A DNA stretch of 64,000 nucleotides from Gracilibacillus caseinilyticus (GCF_022919115.1 NZ_CP095072.1:1426001-1490000); one strand, 5' to 3'. Shown: positions 1 through 8,376, counted from the first letter of the stretch. Made by a program: numbers and translations. The notes: generated from the sequence alone by a model not told the origin.

Positions 1-234
1 TTAACCTGCCGGTGGTAATTGAGGAAAATGTTTGGATTGGTGCAGGTGCCTATCATACCTGGAGTGCGTATTGGGGCGAATACAGTAATCGGTGCTGGCA
101 GTGTAGTAACCAAGGATATTCCAGATAACGTAATCGCAATAGGAAGCCCTTGCAAGGTAATGCGGAAAATCAATGAGAATGACATGAAGTACTATTATAA
201 AGACATGAGAATTGAGGAAGAGGATTTATATTAA
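1..234 (+). pseudogene. Sugar O-acetyltransferase (hexapeptide-repeat family), 3' fragment with a frameshift
   Basis: C-terminal part of a maltose/galactoside-type O-acetyltransferase (acetyl-CoA donor, cytoplasmic, left-handed beta-helix). Hexapeptide repeats are visible as [13 protein letters not shown] and the family end [15 protein letters not shown]. The N-terminal half lies outside the window. Bases 3-50 read [16 protein letters not shown] in frame 3, while the family sequence continues as [11 protein letters not shown] in frame 1 from base 52, so there is one extra base at about 51. This is either a true frameshift or a sequence error; the number of other broken genes within the next 7 kb favours real decay. 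Confidence 0.75.
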
Positions 235-310
235 AATATTATTAATACAAACAGGTCTCAAAGGTCTTTGCATTATCTGTTTCAGTAAATGCCAAGGAGG
301 AACTATTCCC

Positions 311-564
311 TATGATAACAAGAGATTAGATTTTCCAACACGTCAAAGAAAACCAAAATTGGGACTAGAAGGCAATGATGAAATAGATATTCTGAATGTA
401 AAATGTCCCCCTGAAATCAGTGACGGTTTAAGAAATGGTAAAGATATTTTACCTGATATCATATGGATAAAGAAAATTGGGTTTCACTTGTTTTACATCG
501 TACCGATCCAGAGGGGGACATTTATCACTTGATTGAGCAAAGTTTTTATTTAACCAAGGAATGA
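311..564 (+). pseudogene. MmcQ/YjbR-like protein remnant
   Basis: Remnant of a YjbR/MmcQ-type small cytoplasmic protein of the CyaY-like DNA-binding fold. Frame 2 gives DILNVKCPPEISDGLR (about 392-440), matching the family's 'lnlKcdPe' segment. The tail continues in frame 1 as YHMDKENWVSLVLHR and ends LIEQSFYLTKE at 564, which matches the family 'gYHmnKrhW...Li..Sy.L'. The switch of frame falls near 450-460. The N-terminal third is missing. Family assignment rests on these two motif blocks; function of the family is poorly known. Confidence 0.6.
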
Positions 565-632
565 TAGAGAGTTGTTTTCACTACGATCCTTTTACCTGTG
601 CCAAAAACGGGCAGATTAAAACGGAGGAAGGG

Positions 633-1025
633 ATGACGTTGAAAGAAGCTATAAAGTATGTCTTTTTAACATTGAGTTTATTAGTCGGACTAATTTGTAG
701 CGTTCTAACATGTATGCATTTGTTTATAGCTGGCTCTGTTCAAAGTATTCCTGTTTCAACGAATGACTTACTCTATGTACATATTAATTCTTTATTAGCA
801 CTTCTTTTTACCATGATTGCAGTAAAAGGGTTTCATATTAAAATCATAAATATACTTATATCCATCCTTTATTTATTTCCTGTCATCTTTTATATAGGTG
901 TTTATATGAATAGCCTTAATCATTCATACAGTACTTCTAGTTGGAAGATCACAATCTTAATGGTGGTTATATACAATAGTTTAATTCCTTTTTTTTCGAT
1001 ACTGTTAATTCCGAAATCAAAATAG
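633..1025 (+). CDS. Hypothetical four-helix membrane protein
   Basis: 130-residue protein I do not recognise. It is mainly hydrophobic with four likely membrane helices (about residues 8-30, 45-65, 70-92, 105-126) and a short basic tail ending PKSK. The start at 633 is chosen because GGAGG lies five bases upstream (623-627); an in-frame start at 561 would add 24 residues without a good ribosome-binding site. It follows the YjbR-like remnant and has no recognisable partner. Intact, but in a decayed neighbourhood. Confidence 0.6.
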   Translation: MTLKEAIKYVFLTLSLLVGLICSVLTCMHLFIAGSVQSIPVSTNDLLYVHINSLLALLFTMIAVKGFHIKIINILISILYLFPVIFYIGVYMNSLNHSYSTSSWKITILMVVIYNSLIPFFSILLIPKSK

Positions 1026-1063
1026 CATAGGGGTAATAGCCAGAACTGATAAACATGAAAAAT

Positions 1064-1091
1064 AAAAACCACCCCTTCACTGGTGGTTTTT
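1064..1091. terminator. Intrinsic terminator between converging genes
   Basis: AAAAACCACC (1064-1073) pairs with GGTGGTTTTT (1082-1091) across an 8-base loop, with A and T tracts on the two sides so it can act in both directions. It lies just after the membrane protein gene and just after the 3' end of the minus-strand DHFR-like pseudogene. Confidence 0.85.
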
Positions 1092-1136
1092 ATTTGCAGG
1101 GCGTTCTTTACTGCTCTGGATCCTTCCGATACGTTA

Positions 1137-1627
1137 CTATGATGACAACGTGTATCCGTCAGTTACTGACTCGACTAGATTGGAGTGTAAAGTCGCACTA
1201 TTGCCAGGGAATAAGCGGTGTCCTTTACCAAGTACCAGTGGGTGAATCTGCAGTACGTACTCGCCGATTAAATTAGATTGCATCAATGATTATACCAACT
1301 TTCCACTCCCAAAAACCACTAACGTTTTATTATGACCCTTCTTGAGATTGGCGACGGTTTCAGTAGCTTCTCCCTTTAGTAGGAATTTTCCCAGGACAAT
1401 GGTTCATCCAGTGTATTAGAAGCAACAAATTTATCTACATTGTTAAGTGCTTTGGAGATAGAAGAATCCTTTGAAGGATTTGCCCACGCCTTTTTCAAAG
1501 CATTATAGGTGATGCGACCTACCAGGAGGGTCCACGAAGTGCTCATGTATTTACTTTGCACTTTCATCATAGCTGGACCGTTTCCGCTTTCTGCCCAACC
1601 ACCGTACTCGAAACAGACCCGGGTGTC
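1137..1627 (-). pseudogene. Dihydrofolate-reductase-like (RibD C-terminal domain) protein, broken
   Basis: Reading the minus strand gives a nearly whole protein of the YwjB-like DHFR/RibD-C family: EYGGWAESGNGPAMM, then LLVGRITYNALKKAW, KFVASNTLDEPLSWENS, a change of frame, GEATETVANLKKG, TLVVFGSGKLV, an in-frame TAA, SLMQSNLIGEYVLQIHPLVL and GKGHRLFPGNSA, ending TLSS. At least three lesions are visible: loss of the first ~20 residues (before 1627), a one-base shift near 1376-1385, and a nonsense codon where the family has Gln (CAA to TAA). Members are presumed NADPH-dependent reductases; this copy cannot make one. Confidence 0.7.
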
Positions 1628-1908
1628 TACTTATCCATAGCAGTTTATCGTAGAAGAAATAAAAAAACAGATTGTAGATGAGTTTTGTAACTCACTTTCC
1701 TTTTAAAAGAGCTTTTTATTCATATTCAATTATCGGGGCGCATTTTTTGGAACAATACAGTTTTGCATTCTTACCATTCTAACCCCGCAAAATCCTGACG
1801 ACAGCTCTACAAATTAAATTGACATATATGATAGAATAGATGCCACAATAGATTGACTTCATATGAGGGGTCGCACACTGTTGTCCGGTCGTTAGTCTCG
1901 TTGGGAGA
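1628..1908. other. Intergenic region upstream of the toxin-like gene
   Basis: No convincing gene. It contains A/T-rich sequence that could carry the promoter of the small hydrophobic ORF at 1934. From 1868 to 1908 there is a structured leader including GTCTC (1895-1899) pairing with GAGAC (1905-1909). Confidence 0.4.
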
Positions 1909-1925
1909 CTTCCCAGGATGGGAGG
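1909..1925 (+). promoter_or_regulatory. Hairpin hiding the ribosome-binding site of the toxin-like ORF
   Basis: CTTCCC (1909-1914) can pair with GGGAGG (1920-1925) over a five-base loop, and GGGAGG is the ribosome-binding site of the ATG at 1934. A competing stem, GTCTC/GAGAC (1895-1909), would free it. Sequestration of the ribosome-binding site in a metastable leader is typical of type I toxin mRNAs; here it is inferred from sequence only. Confidence 0.45.
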
Positions 1926-1933
1926 TGGGGCCT

Positions 1934-2065
1934 ATGGATATCGAAAACGTTTTGACAATAATGATTTCATTTTTGTCACTAATGATCTCTTTTGTTAATT
2001 TTGGATCCATTATAGTTGATGCCTCGATCCATCGCGTATCGTCAGTCTTTCACCAGAAATCATGA
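1934..2065 (+). CDS. Small hydrophobic toxin-like peptide (holin-like toxin family)
   Basis: 43-residue ORF beginning MDIENVLTIMISFLSLMI, a short N-terminus followed by one membrane helix with the LxLMIxF pattern of the Bacillaceae holin-like toxins (TxpA/BsrG-type, type I systems). Peptides of this family depolarise the membrane and are silenced by an antisense RNA. GGGAGG at 1920-1925 gives a good ribosome-binding site. Family members are usually ~30 residues; the polar tail DASIHRVSSVFHQKS may be read-through after loss of the original stop, since the usual 3' hairpin pair seen at 59571-59691 is not found here. Antitoxin RNA not identified. Confidence 0.45.
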   Translation: MDIENVLTIMISFLSLMISFVNFGSIIVDASIHRVSSVFHQKS

Positions 2066-2414
2066 AATCTAATCTCTTAGGAAAACGGAGTTCATTTCTT
2101 TCATCCACAATAGAATTTACTTTTTTATAAACACATGATATGATAAAATCACTAAATTAGATTTCAATGAAAGTAACTATAAATTAAAGAGGTGCTTTTT
2201 GTGAGTGCGGTAGGTTCTAAATAGGAAAAATATCTAACAGAATAAAGACGATAGCAGAAGGAAATTATATCCATAATATCCTTGTCTTTTGTTATGTTTT
2301 ATTCTAAGACCTATGAAGATACCTACAGAGCATTTAGAAAGCGCGTAATAGCAAGCAAATAGCTGTATTTTATGGCTTATTTTATTGTGCATATTACACG
2401 GATTTTGTGAATGT
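2066..2414. other. Region with no intact gene; probable decayed coding remnant
   Basis: Plus-strand fragments such as MSAVGSK (2201) and YSKTYEDTYRAFRKRVIASK (about 2300-2360) are interrupted by stops in all frames. A strong terminator follows at 2415, which suggests that a gene once ended here. I cannot name the family. Confidence 0.35.
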
Positions 2415-2444
2415 AAAAAACTGCGGTATCCCCGCAGTTTTTTT
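2415..2444 (+). terminator. Intrinsic terminator
   Basis: CTGCGG (2421-2426) and CCGCAG (2432-2437) form a stem followed by seven T (2438-2444); six A precede it. It insulates the MutS2-like gene from the decayed region upstream. Confidence 0.85.
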
Positions 2445-2546
2445 GTGTGTTTATGTAAGGAAAAAACGAAATAGTCGCATTGTCATTGAAATCTAATGAG
2501 TAGGTATCTTCTTTTATGAAAATATCATAATGAGGAGAATCCAAAA

Positions 2547-4451
2547 ATGAATGAGACAACGTACGAGAAAATTCAATATAATGAATTAAAACAACTAATA
2601 AAATCCTGTTGTGTAAGTGGATTAGGTAAACAATTACTAGATAAATTAAAACCAAGTACAAATCTGAAAGTAGTTCAAAATCGTTTGAATGAAACAACAG
2701 AGGCACGAACCATCTTAGATGCAGGGGGCCGTGTGCCATTTTTAGGAGTATCCAATATTGATAGTACGATACAAAATCTTGAAAAAGGTATCATGCTTGA
2801 TCCAAGTGAATTAACCACTGTAGCAGACTTTTTAAGAGGCTGCAGAAAAATTAAAAAGTTTATGATGGAGAAAGAATTTTTCGCACCGGTACTAGCATCA
2901 TATGCCAATTCGATGACCGAATTTCACCATTTGGAAGAGGAATTTAATTTTTCGATTAAGGGGAACAAAGTAGCTTCTGCTGCAAGTAAAGAATTAAGAA
3001 GAATCCGAAACAGCATTCAAGCGACCGAGGAAAAAATAAACGACCGTTTAAATAAATTCTTAAATAACGGTACAAATAAGAAATATATCCAGGAATTCTT
3101 TATTAGTAAGAAGGATGATCGTTTTACAATTCCTATTAAGGCTTCTTACAAAAATCAGGTTCCAGGTACCATAATCGAGGTTTCTTCTAAAGGCTCCACC
3201 GTGTTTATCGAACCAGCTGCAGTTACAAAATTAGGCGGGGAACTTGCCGGTCTGAAAGCGGAAGAGGCGATGGAAGAATACCAAATATTAGCTGCTTTAA
3301 CAGGAATGCTTTTAGAGAACATCTATGACATCAAGATAAATATGGAGCTTATTAGCCAATACGATATGGTATTTGCAAAAGCGAAATTCAGTAAACAAAT
3401 TGGCGGTGTTGAACCGAAGTTAAACGATTATGGCTATATTAAATTAGTGGATTGTAAGCACCCGCTTTTAACAGGGGAAGCTGTACCACTTGATTTTGAA
3501 ATAGGAAAAGATTATCGAAGCTTAATTATTACGGGACCTAATGCTGGCGGGAAAACCATTGTATTAAAAACAATCGGATTATTAACATTAGCAGCAATGT
3601 CAGGCTTCCACATTATCGCAAATAAGGAAACAGAAATCTCAGTGTTTGAGAACATCTTCGTGGATATCGGGGATAACCAAAGTATAGAAAATGCGCTTAG
3701 TACATTTTCATCACATATGAAAAATCTCTCAGAAGTTATGCGTTCATCCAATAATAATACCCTTTTACTATTTGATGAAATAGGAAGTGGTACAGAGCCG
3801 AATGAAGGATCAGCACTTGCCATTTCAATTTTAGAGGAATTTTATCACATGGGATGTATAACAGTAGCGACAACTCACTACGGCGAAATTAAACATTTTT
3901 CAGAAATGCACGATGACTTTATGAATGCAGCCATGCAATTTGACAGTGATACATTGGAACCAATGTATCAATTAGTGATAGGTGAATCAGGAGAAAGTAA
4001 CGCTCTCTGGATTTCTAGAAAAATGAATCTTCGAGAACATGTTCTACAACGAGCGAAGCAATATATGGAGCATAAAGAATACCAGTTGGAACGAGTCCAT
4101 GAGAGTAAATTACGGAAACCTAAGCTGAAAAAAGCGGAAAGTATTTCGTACCAGTATGAATATAAAAAAGGGGATCGTGTAAAGCTGCTAGACCGCGATG
4201 ACGTTGGGATTGTATATAAAGAAATGGATCCATTTTATAACGTTGTTGTGTTCTATAACGGAGAATTTGTGGAAATCAGTGTGAAGCGAATTTCCCTAGA
4301 GTTAACTGCGAAGGAATTATACCCAGAGGGTTATGATATCGAATCATTGTTTACAGATTTCAAAACTCGAAAAATGCAGCATGATTTAGAGCGTGGTTCA
4401 AAAAAAGCACTTCGAAAAATACAAAAAGAAAGGAAAAAGAATAGAAAATGA
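2547..4451 (+). CDS. MutS2-like ATPase lacking the Smr nuclease domain
   Basis: 634-residue MutS-family ATPase. N-terminal lever/clamp helices (about 1-300) resemble MutS2, Walker A is GPNAGGKT (330-337), Walker B is LLLFDEIGSG (Asp at 410) followed by the family's T-H switch in VATTHYGEIKHF. Full MutS2 is ~780-790 residues and ends in an Smr endonuclease domain; here the protein stops after a basic coiled-coil and a small KOW/SH3-like segment (YKKGDRVKLLDRDDVGIV), with a Lys/Arg-rich tail. MutS2 proteins act on branched DNA or collided ribosomes; without Smr this is likely an ATP-dependent clamp only. Start at 2547 with AGGAG upstream. Monocistronic, with terminators on both sides. Confidence 0.85.
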   Translation: MNETTYEKIQYNELKQLIKSCCVSGLGKQLLDKLKPSTNLKVVQNRLNETTEARTILDAGGRVPFLGVSNIDSTIQNLEKGIMLDPSELTTVADFLRGCRKIKKFMMEKEFFAPVLASYANSMTEFHHLEEEFNFSIKGNKVASAASKELRRIRNSIQATEEKINDRLNKFLNNGTNKKYIQEFFISKKDDRFTIPIKASYKNQVPGTIIEVSSKGSTVFIEPAAVTKLGGELAGLKAEEAMEEYQILAALTGMLLENIYDIKINMELISQYDMVFAKAKFSKQIGGVEPKLNDYGYIKLVDCKHPLLTGEAVPLDFEIGKDYRSLIITGPNAGGKTIVLKTIGLLTLAAMSGFHIIANKETEISVFENIFVDIGDNQSIENALSTFSSHMKNLSEVMRSSNNNTLLLFDEIGSGTEPNEGSALAISILEEFYHMGCITVATTHYGEIKHFSEMHDDFMNAAMQFDSDTLEPMYQLVIGESGESNALWISRKMNLREHVLQRAKQYMEHKEYQLERVHESKLRKPKLKKAESISYQYEYKKGDRVKLLDRDDVGIVYKEMDPFYNVVVFYNGEFVEISVKRISLELTAKELYPEGYDIESLFTDFKTRKMQHDLERGSKKALRKIQKERKKNRK

Positions 4452-4500
4452 AATAACAAGGTATCTATAAAATAGGAACAAAAATAAGTCGCACACCTAA

Positions 4501-4545
4501 AAGAATCCATTTTGAAGAAAGATTGATCAAAATGGGTTCTTTTTT
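4501..4545 (+). terminator. Intrinsic terminator after the MutS2-like gene
   Basis: AGAATCCATTTTGA (4501-4514) pairs with TCAAAATGGGTTCT (4526-4539) and is followed by a run of T (TTTTTTA). Confidence 0.85.
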
Positions 4546-4653
4546 AGTAGGTGTAAGTTAGCGTTGTTAGATACGTTTACAAACAAAGATTCGGAGTTAC
4601 TATGATCTAGTAGTATAATGTATGGTGAGGATCAGTTGTGCTGGGAGGATAAT

Positions 4654-5178
4654 ATGTACATAGAAACCGATCGACTTATTATTAAGAAGTTTGAAGAATG
4701 TGATGCAGATGAAGTATTCACAATTTACAACGACGAACATACATGCCAGTATTTGTTGCATGAACGGTGGACAAATGAGAATAAGCATGCTCATTTTCAG
4801 AAGAAATTAGCAAATCATACATTAACGCAAAACAATTCCATCAGTTTAGCAGTGTTGTATCGCTCCCAAGTAATCGGTGACCTTTCCGTATGGTATACAG
4901 GAATGAAAGACACGGTTGAAGTTGGCTATACGTTTTTAAGAACAATTGGTGGACAAGGTTTTGCAACAGAATCGGTGAAAGCTTTAATGTCCTATTTATT
5001 TCAGGAATACGGCGTACATCGTGTTCAGGCAACGTTAGATGCTAGAAACGAGGCATCTATTAAGTTATGCGAGAGAGTAGGTATGAGAAAGGAGGCACAT
5101 TTTATCCAGAATTTCTGGAATAAGGCGGAATGGACGGATAGTATTGTCTTTGGGATGTTAGCATCTGATTTACCCTAA
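4654..5178 (+). CDS. GNAT acetyltransferase, RimJ/RimL type
   Basis: 174-residue N-acetyltransferase of the Acetyltransf_3 class (acetyl-CoA to an amino group of protein or small molecule, cytoplasmic). Visible: TDRLIIKKFEECDADEVF at the N-terminus, the central VEVGYTFLRTIGGQGFATES (acetyl-CoA loop) and LCERVGMRKEAHF near the end, all standard for RimJ/L-like enzymes. GGGAGG (4643-4648) five bases before ATG 4654 fixes the start; the longer frame from 4618 is not supported. Substrate unknown. Single gene. Confidence 0.88.
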   Translation: MYIETDRLIIKKFEECDADEVFTIYNDEHTCQYLLHERWTNENKHAHFQKKLANHTLTQNNSISLAVLYRSQVIGDLSVWYTGMKDTVEVGYTFLRTIGGQGFATESVKALMSYLFQEYGVHRVQATLDARNEASIKLCERVGMRKEAHFIQNFWNKAEWTDSIVFGMLASDLP

Positions 5179-5210
5179 AAAATAAAATGCATGTCCTTGA
5201 TTAAACAAAA

Positions 5211-5327
5211 ATAGACCTCCCTATTTGCTCTACAAGTAACAAGGAGAGGTCTATCCCGCTTCGATAGCCGATCTCTCCGAAGGAACCGCTTATCCATAAC
5301 CCGTAGTGACCGCTGCGGGTTATTTTG
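5211..5327 (+). other. 3' part of a holin-like type I toxin cassette (two hairpins), toxin ORF missing
   Basis: ATAGACCTCC (5211-5220) pairs with GGAGAGGTCTAT (5243-5254), and ATAACCCG (5296-5303) pairs with CGGGTTAT (5316-5323), followed by TTTTG. The spacing of hairpin, about 40-base linker and terminator hairpin mirrors the cassette at 59571-59691. No hydrophobic ORF precedes it, so I read it as a remnant. It may also serve as terminator of the acetyltransferase gene. Confidence 0.4.
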
Positions 5328-5427
5328 AGATGTTTTTTACTGAATTATAAAAGTATACGTTGAGAACGAATCTTACTTGATGGTATCTAACGATTAGTGA
5401 ATTATTAGAAAAAACTAATCCATTTAA

Positions 5428-5456
5428 TTGAGAATTGTTATCAATTGTTGTATAAT
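5428..5456 (+). promoter_or_regulatory. Sigma-A promoter overlapped by a Fur box
   Basis: TTGAGA (5428-5433), 17 bases, TATAAT (5451-5456) is an excellent SigA promoter. Inside it, TGAGAATTGTTATCA (5429-5443) matches the Bacillus Fur 7-1-7 box TGATAATnATTATCA at 12 of 14 defined positions. Expected effect: repression with iron and induction of the reductase at 5497 in iron starvation. Confidence 0.8.
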
Positions 5457-5496
5457 AGCTATTAACAATACTATAAGTGAGTTAGGAGAAGATATC

Positions 5497-6213
5497 ATGC
5501 AAATATACTGGACGAAAATAAATAAGATTATTGATGAAACGCCTGAGGTTAAAACATATATGCTCGACTGTCCGAAAGACTTTACATGGGAAGAAGGCTC
5601 CCACACCCACTTCGCAATGGAAGGCTTTAATGCCGGAGATAAACCAAACCGCAGCCTGGTTCGCCACATGTCCATCTCCACTTTGCCACACGAAAACTCT
5701 ATCGGTATCACCACACGTATCAGAGAGCAGTGCTCGGAGTTTAAAACGATTTTACGAAATCTTGAGGTCGGCAGTGACGTTGCCCTATTCAAAACGCATT
5801 CGAATGTACCACTGAAAAGAGAAGACAAAAATGTGTACCTGCTGTCATCTGGTGTTGGCCTGGCAACATTCAGACCGCTTGTACTTGATTATTTCGAGCG
5901 TGCTGACAACGTCGATCAAATTCATTCTCTGAACATCGATTCATCAAAGGATTTCTTATTCACGGATGTTTTTGCGTCAGCACCTGACAAAAAGTTCACT
6001 TCACAGTTCGTCGATAACCGTAAAACTTACTATAAAGAAGTAGAAAAACTTGCTGCAGACAAGGATGGTCTCTTTTATGTTGTCGGTAGTGACGAATTTC
6101 TTGTTCAGAACATTGCAGTACTGCGTGAGCAAGATATTAAGCCGGAACAGGTTATGCTCGACAAGCATCCACATATGATGCCTGAGTTTTTATCCGTAGA
6201 TATCTCAGTTTAA
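5497..6213 (+). CDS. FAD/NAD(P)-binding ferredoxin-reductase-type oxidoreductase, iron-regulated
   Basis: 238-residue cytoplasmic flavoprotein of the ferredoxin-NADP reductase fold, without a fused ferredoxin. The FAD site is RHMSIS (RxxS-type, with His in place of the usual Tyr), and the nucleotide-binding half begins LLSSGVGLATFRP with a late VVGSDEFLVQNI segment. AGGAG at 5484-5488 fixes the start at 5497. The Fur box in its promoter suggests a role in iron metabolism, for example reductive release of iron from a siderophore or reduction of an iron-sulfur partner (inference). It stands alone; no siderophore transporter is next to it. Confidence 0.8.
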   Translation: MQIYWTKINKIIDETPEVKTYMLDCPKDFTWEEGSHTHFAMEGFNAGDKPNRSLVRHMSISTLPHENSIGITTRIREQCSEFKTILRNLEVGSDVALFKTHSNVPLKREDKNVYLLSSGVGLATFRPLVLDYFERADNVDQIHSLNIDSSKDFLFTDVFASAPDKKFTSQFVDNRKTYYKEVEKLAADKDGLFYVVGSDEFLVQNIAVLREQDIKPEQVMLDKHPHMMPEFLSVDISV

Positions 6214-6238
6214 GCGAGCAAAATAGTAGATAGATTCG

Positions 6239-6538
6239 ATGAACGGGCGTGCTTGGCATTATTGGTCAGGGCATATAGAGGGTAGGTTGTTCTGGGTGGA
6301 GATTTCTATCGGACAATATGTGATTGAACTGAAGTCGAATTGTCCGAATGAAGCACTCGACAAGGGCGATTGTGCTGGCAGGGTTTATTTTGAAGCGGGT
6401 GGGGTCAGCTATGAAGCAAAGGACTTGCTGAAGCTAAGCATCATCCTTATGCCGATTTATTTCATGGGTTTTTCTATTATACCTTTTGTGGCTGGACTGG
6501 TTTATCACTATAGGAAAAGAAGAATCGCTACCAGATAA
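6239..6538 (+). CDS. Hypothetical small membrane protein
   Basis: 99 residues: a polar N-terminal part (about 1-65) and one or two hydrophobic helices (LLKLSIILMPIYFMGFSIIP, FVAGLVYHYRKRR) with a basic cytoplasmic end. No ribosome-binding site is seen before ATG 6239, so the start may be wrong or the gene may be a remnant. The stop lies inside the following terminator. Family not recognised. Confidence 0.4.
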   Translation: MNGRAWHYWSGHIEGRLFWVEISIGQYVIELKSNCPNEALDKGDCAGRVYFEAGGVSYEAKDLLKLSIILMPIYFMGFSIIPFVAGLVYHYRKRRIATR

Positions 6539-6554
6539 AGGTAGCGATTCTTTT
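6521..6554. terminator. Bidirectional terminator
   Basis: AGAATCGCTACC (6521-6532) pairs perfectly with GGTAGCGATTCT (6540-6551), followed by TTTC. It serves the plus-strand ORF ending at 6538 and the small minus-strand ORF ending at 6560. Confidence 0.85.
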
Positions 6555-6559
6555 CTTTA

Positions 6560-6682
6560 TTATTCTCCACGGTCATCCGGTTTTATAATCACTTTTCTAA
6601 CAAACCAAACAGCTGCTGCTAAAAATACTAGTGTAGTGATGACGACAACCACCGTGAGCAGGGTACCTTCCAAGTTTATCAT
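6560..6682 (-). CDS. Putative 40-residue membrane peptide
   Basis: Minus-strand ORF of 40 residues, MINLEGTLLTVVVVITTL followed by VFLAAAVWFVRKVIIKPDD. It has a single membrane helix and a positive-inside tail. It ends just before a good terminator. No strong ribosome-binding site is visible, so the call is tentative; function unknown. Confidence 0.35.
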   Translation of the reverse strand: MINLEGTLLTVVVVITTLVFLAAAVWFVRKVIIKPDDRGE

Positions 6683-6690
6683 GGTAGACT

Positions 6691-7233
6691 AATTGTACCG
6701 TTGAATGGCACGTTCTATGATCTCCATCACATTTTGCAAAAAGCCTTTAATTGGACAGATTCGCATCTTCATGAGTTTCATCTTTATCAGCAAAAGGTAT
6801 CTTTTTTAGATGATTATTATTTACCGAAGGCAGATTACCTGCTTGTATCAAATGAGGAAGCTTTTGCTTATCAACAAGACGGACAATCTATGGAATATGT
6901 CGATCAAGTTGTGTTAGGAGAAGCCTTGGAACAATTTAAGAGCATCGCTTATACCTATGACTTAGGAGATGTATCGAAGTCGAAAAGCGGATTGAAGCGT
7001 TTGATTCACGTTATCCAGTCTGCTTGGAGGGTGAGGGAGCAACACCCCCAGAAGATGTAGGTGGAATGCCTGGCTATAGTGAATTTTTAGAAATTATCAC
7101 ATCAAATGATCATCCAGACAAGGAACGGATGTTAAGTTGGGCAAAATCTGCAGGGTATCGTCCTTTTGATAAGGAATGGGTGAATGAACAGCTTAGTAAA
7201 GCGGGTAGAACTCGACAGGCTTATCCATTATGA
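6691..7233 (+). pseudogene. Plasmid pRiA4b ORF-3-like protein, broken
   Basis: Remnant of a pRiA4b ORF-3-like protein (small alpha/beta protein of unknown function). Frame 2 gives LIVPLNGTFYDLHHILQKAF, matching the family start region, and runs to YTYDLGD (about 6970). The family sequence then resumes in frame 1 as IEVEKRIEAFDSRYPVCLEG and PPEDVGGMPGYSEF, and ends QLSKAGRTRQAYPL. Between YDLGD and IEVE the conserved 'DDWxH' is lost, so a small deletion plus frameshift sits at about 6971-6977. The extreme N-terminus is also missing. Confidence 0.75.
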
Positions 7234-7485
7234 TGAGAATGTTATGGACGCTTTAATGTAAAGAGAAATGACAGTCATTTAATAAATGAAAACCTCTTCT
7301 TTATCATTTAAAAATGGGATGAAGCGTTTGAAGCAATATTTTAATGATGGGTGCTTCAAACGCTCAATGATAGGAAAGTAAGGATTTACTGTTGCATTTA
7401 GTGGAAGGTTTTTGAGTGACCTTGCCACTAACAGTAGTGAGGTCTATTATCATGCAGAAAAGCGATGATATTTTAATTCATAAAA
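7234..7485. other. Intergenic region
   Basis: About 250 bases with no gene. GAAGCGTTTGAAGC (7322-7335) and GCTTCAAACGCTC (7351-7363) form a stem that may be a terminator for the converging genes. Confidence 0.35.
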
Positions 7486-8376
7486 TCAGAAAACATTCTG
7501 ACTAAGTGAAATAAATGTATTTAATAGAGGGGTAAGTTTTTTGTCTTTATGCCAAGAAAGAAAGTGGGAAATTTCATGTTCTTTTACTTGTGATAACGGT
7601 AGAATCGTTAATTCACCGTTTTCCACTTCTCTTTTCACAACTTCATAGGGTAGTAAAGCTATACCTAGATCAGACTTTACACAATTTTTTAATGTTTCAA
7701 TATTGGTGATTTCGAACGTAGAATTAAATTTAATTTGGGAGTTGTGAAGCATACCTTCTAATAACTTTCTGTAGGAGCATCCTTTTTCCGTTAAAATAAG
7801 TGTTTCTTCAATTAAGTCTTCCAGTTTAGGGTTTTCAATGTTCGTGGCTTTATTGGCGGGAGAAGCTACTAAAACTAAGTGCCCTTTGGATAATTTGGAA
7901 ACCTGCAAGTTATTTCTTTCTTCCATACCCTCTCCGAATATAAAAGCAAAATCCATTTCTCCTGATTGTAACTCAGACTGAATATCAGATAATTTATGAA
8001 CAGGTTTAATGATTACCTTCACATTTGGGAATAACAATTTTAATTCTTTTAGCACGTCAGGAATTTTATAAGTGCATTGACTTTCTGTTGCCCCTACAAT
8101 GATGGTACTAGTCATATCCTTATCGTAATTTATCTCTTCCATTGCCGATTGGTATTGGGTAATGATCGCATCCGAATATACTCTGAATCTTTCTCCGAAC
8201 GGGGTTAGCACTAATTTGTTTCCCAGCCGCTCAAACAAGTTAACGCCGAGCTCTGTTTCTAAGCTTTTGATATGAGACGTTACGCTTGATTGCGCATAAT
8301 TTAGAATTTCAGCACTCTTGGTGAAATTCAACGTTTCACTGGCAACCTGAAATGTCGATAATTGCTTCATATCCAT
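7486..8376 (-). CDS. LysR-family transcriptional regulator, probable regulator of the carrier-protein cluster
   Basis: 296 residues. An N-terminal winged HTH is visible (residues 1-60, with SSVTSHIKSLETELGVNLFE), followed by the LysR substrate-binding domain (TIIVGATESQCTYKIPDVLK and later SDLGIALLPYEVVK). LysR proteins are dimeric or tetrameric, bind a T-N11-A site and respond to a small ligand. It is divergent from lysW, with 135 bases between the starts, the usual arrangement for a regulator of the neighbouring operon plus autoregulation. The start is fixed by GGAGGG nine bases before the ATG. Ligand unknown; a pathway intermediate is plausible. Confidence 0.9.
   Translation of the reverse strand: MDMKQLSTFQVASETLNFTKSAEILNYAQSSVTSHIKSLETELGVNLFERLGNKLVLTPFGERFRVYSDAIITQYQSAMEEINYDKDMTSTIIVGATESQCTYKIPDVLKELKLLFPNVKVIIKPVHKLSDIQSELQSGEMDFAFIFGEGMEERNNLQVSKLSKGHLVLVASPANKATNIENPKLEDLIEETLILTEKGCSYRKLLEGMLHNSQIKFNSTFEITNIETLKNCVKSDLGIALLPYEVVKREVENGELTILPLSQVKEHEISHFLSWHKDKKLTPLLNTFISLSQNVF

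Noticed and set aside
212..532. 106-codon open frame as a gene
   Set aside because: Its start overlaps the acetyltransferase end and only the middle matches the YjbR-like pattern; the family tail lies in another frame.
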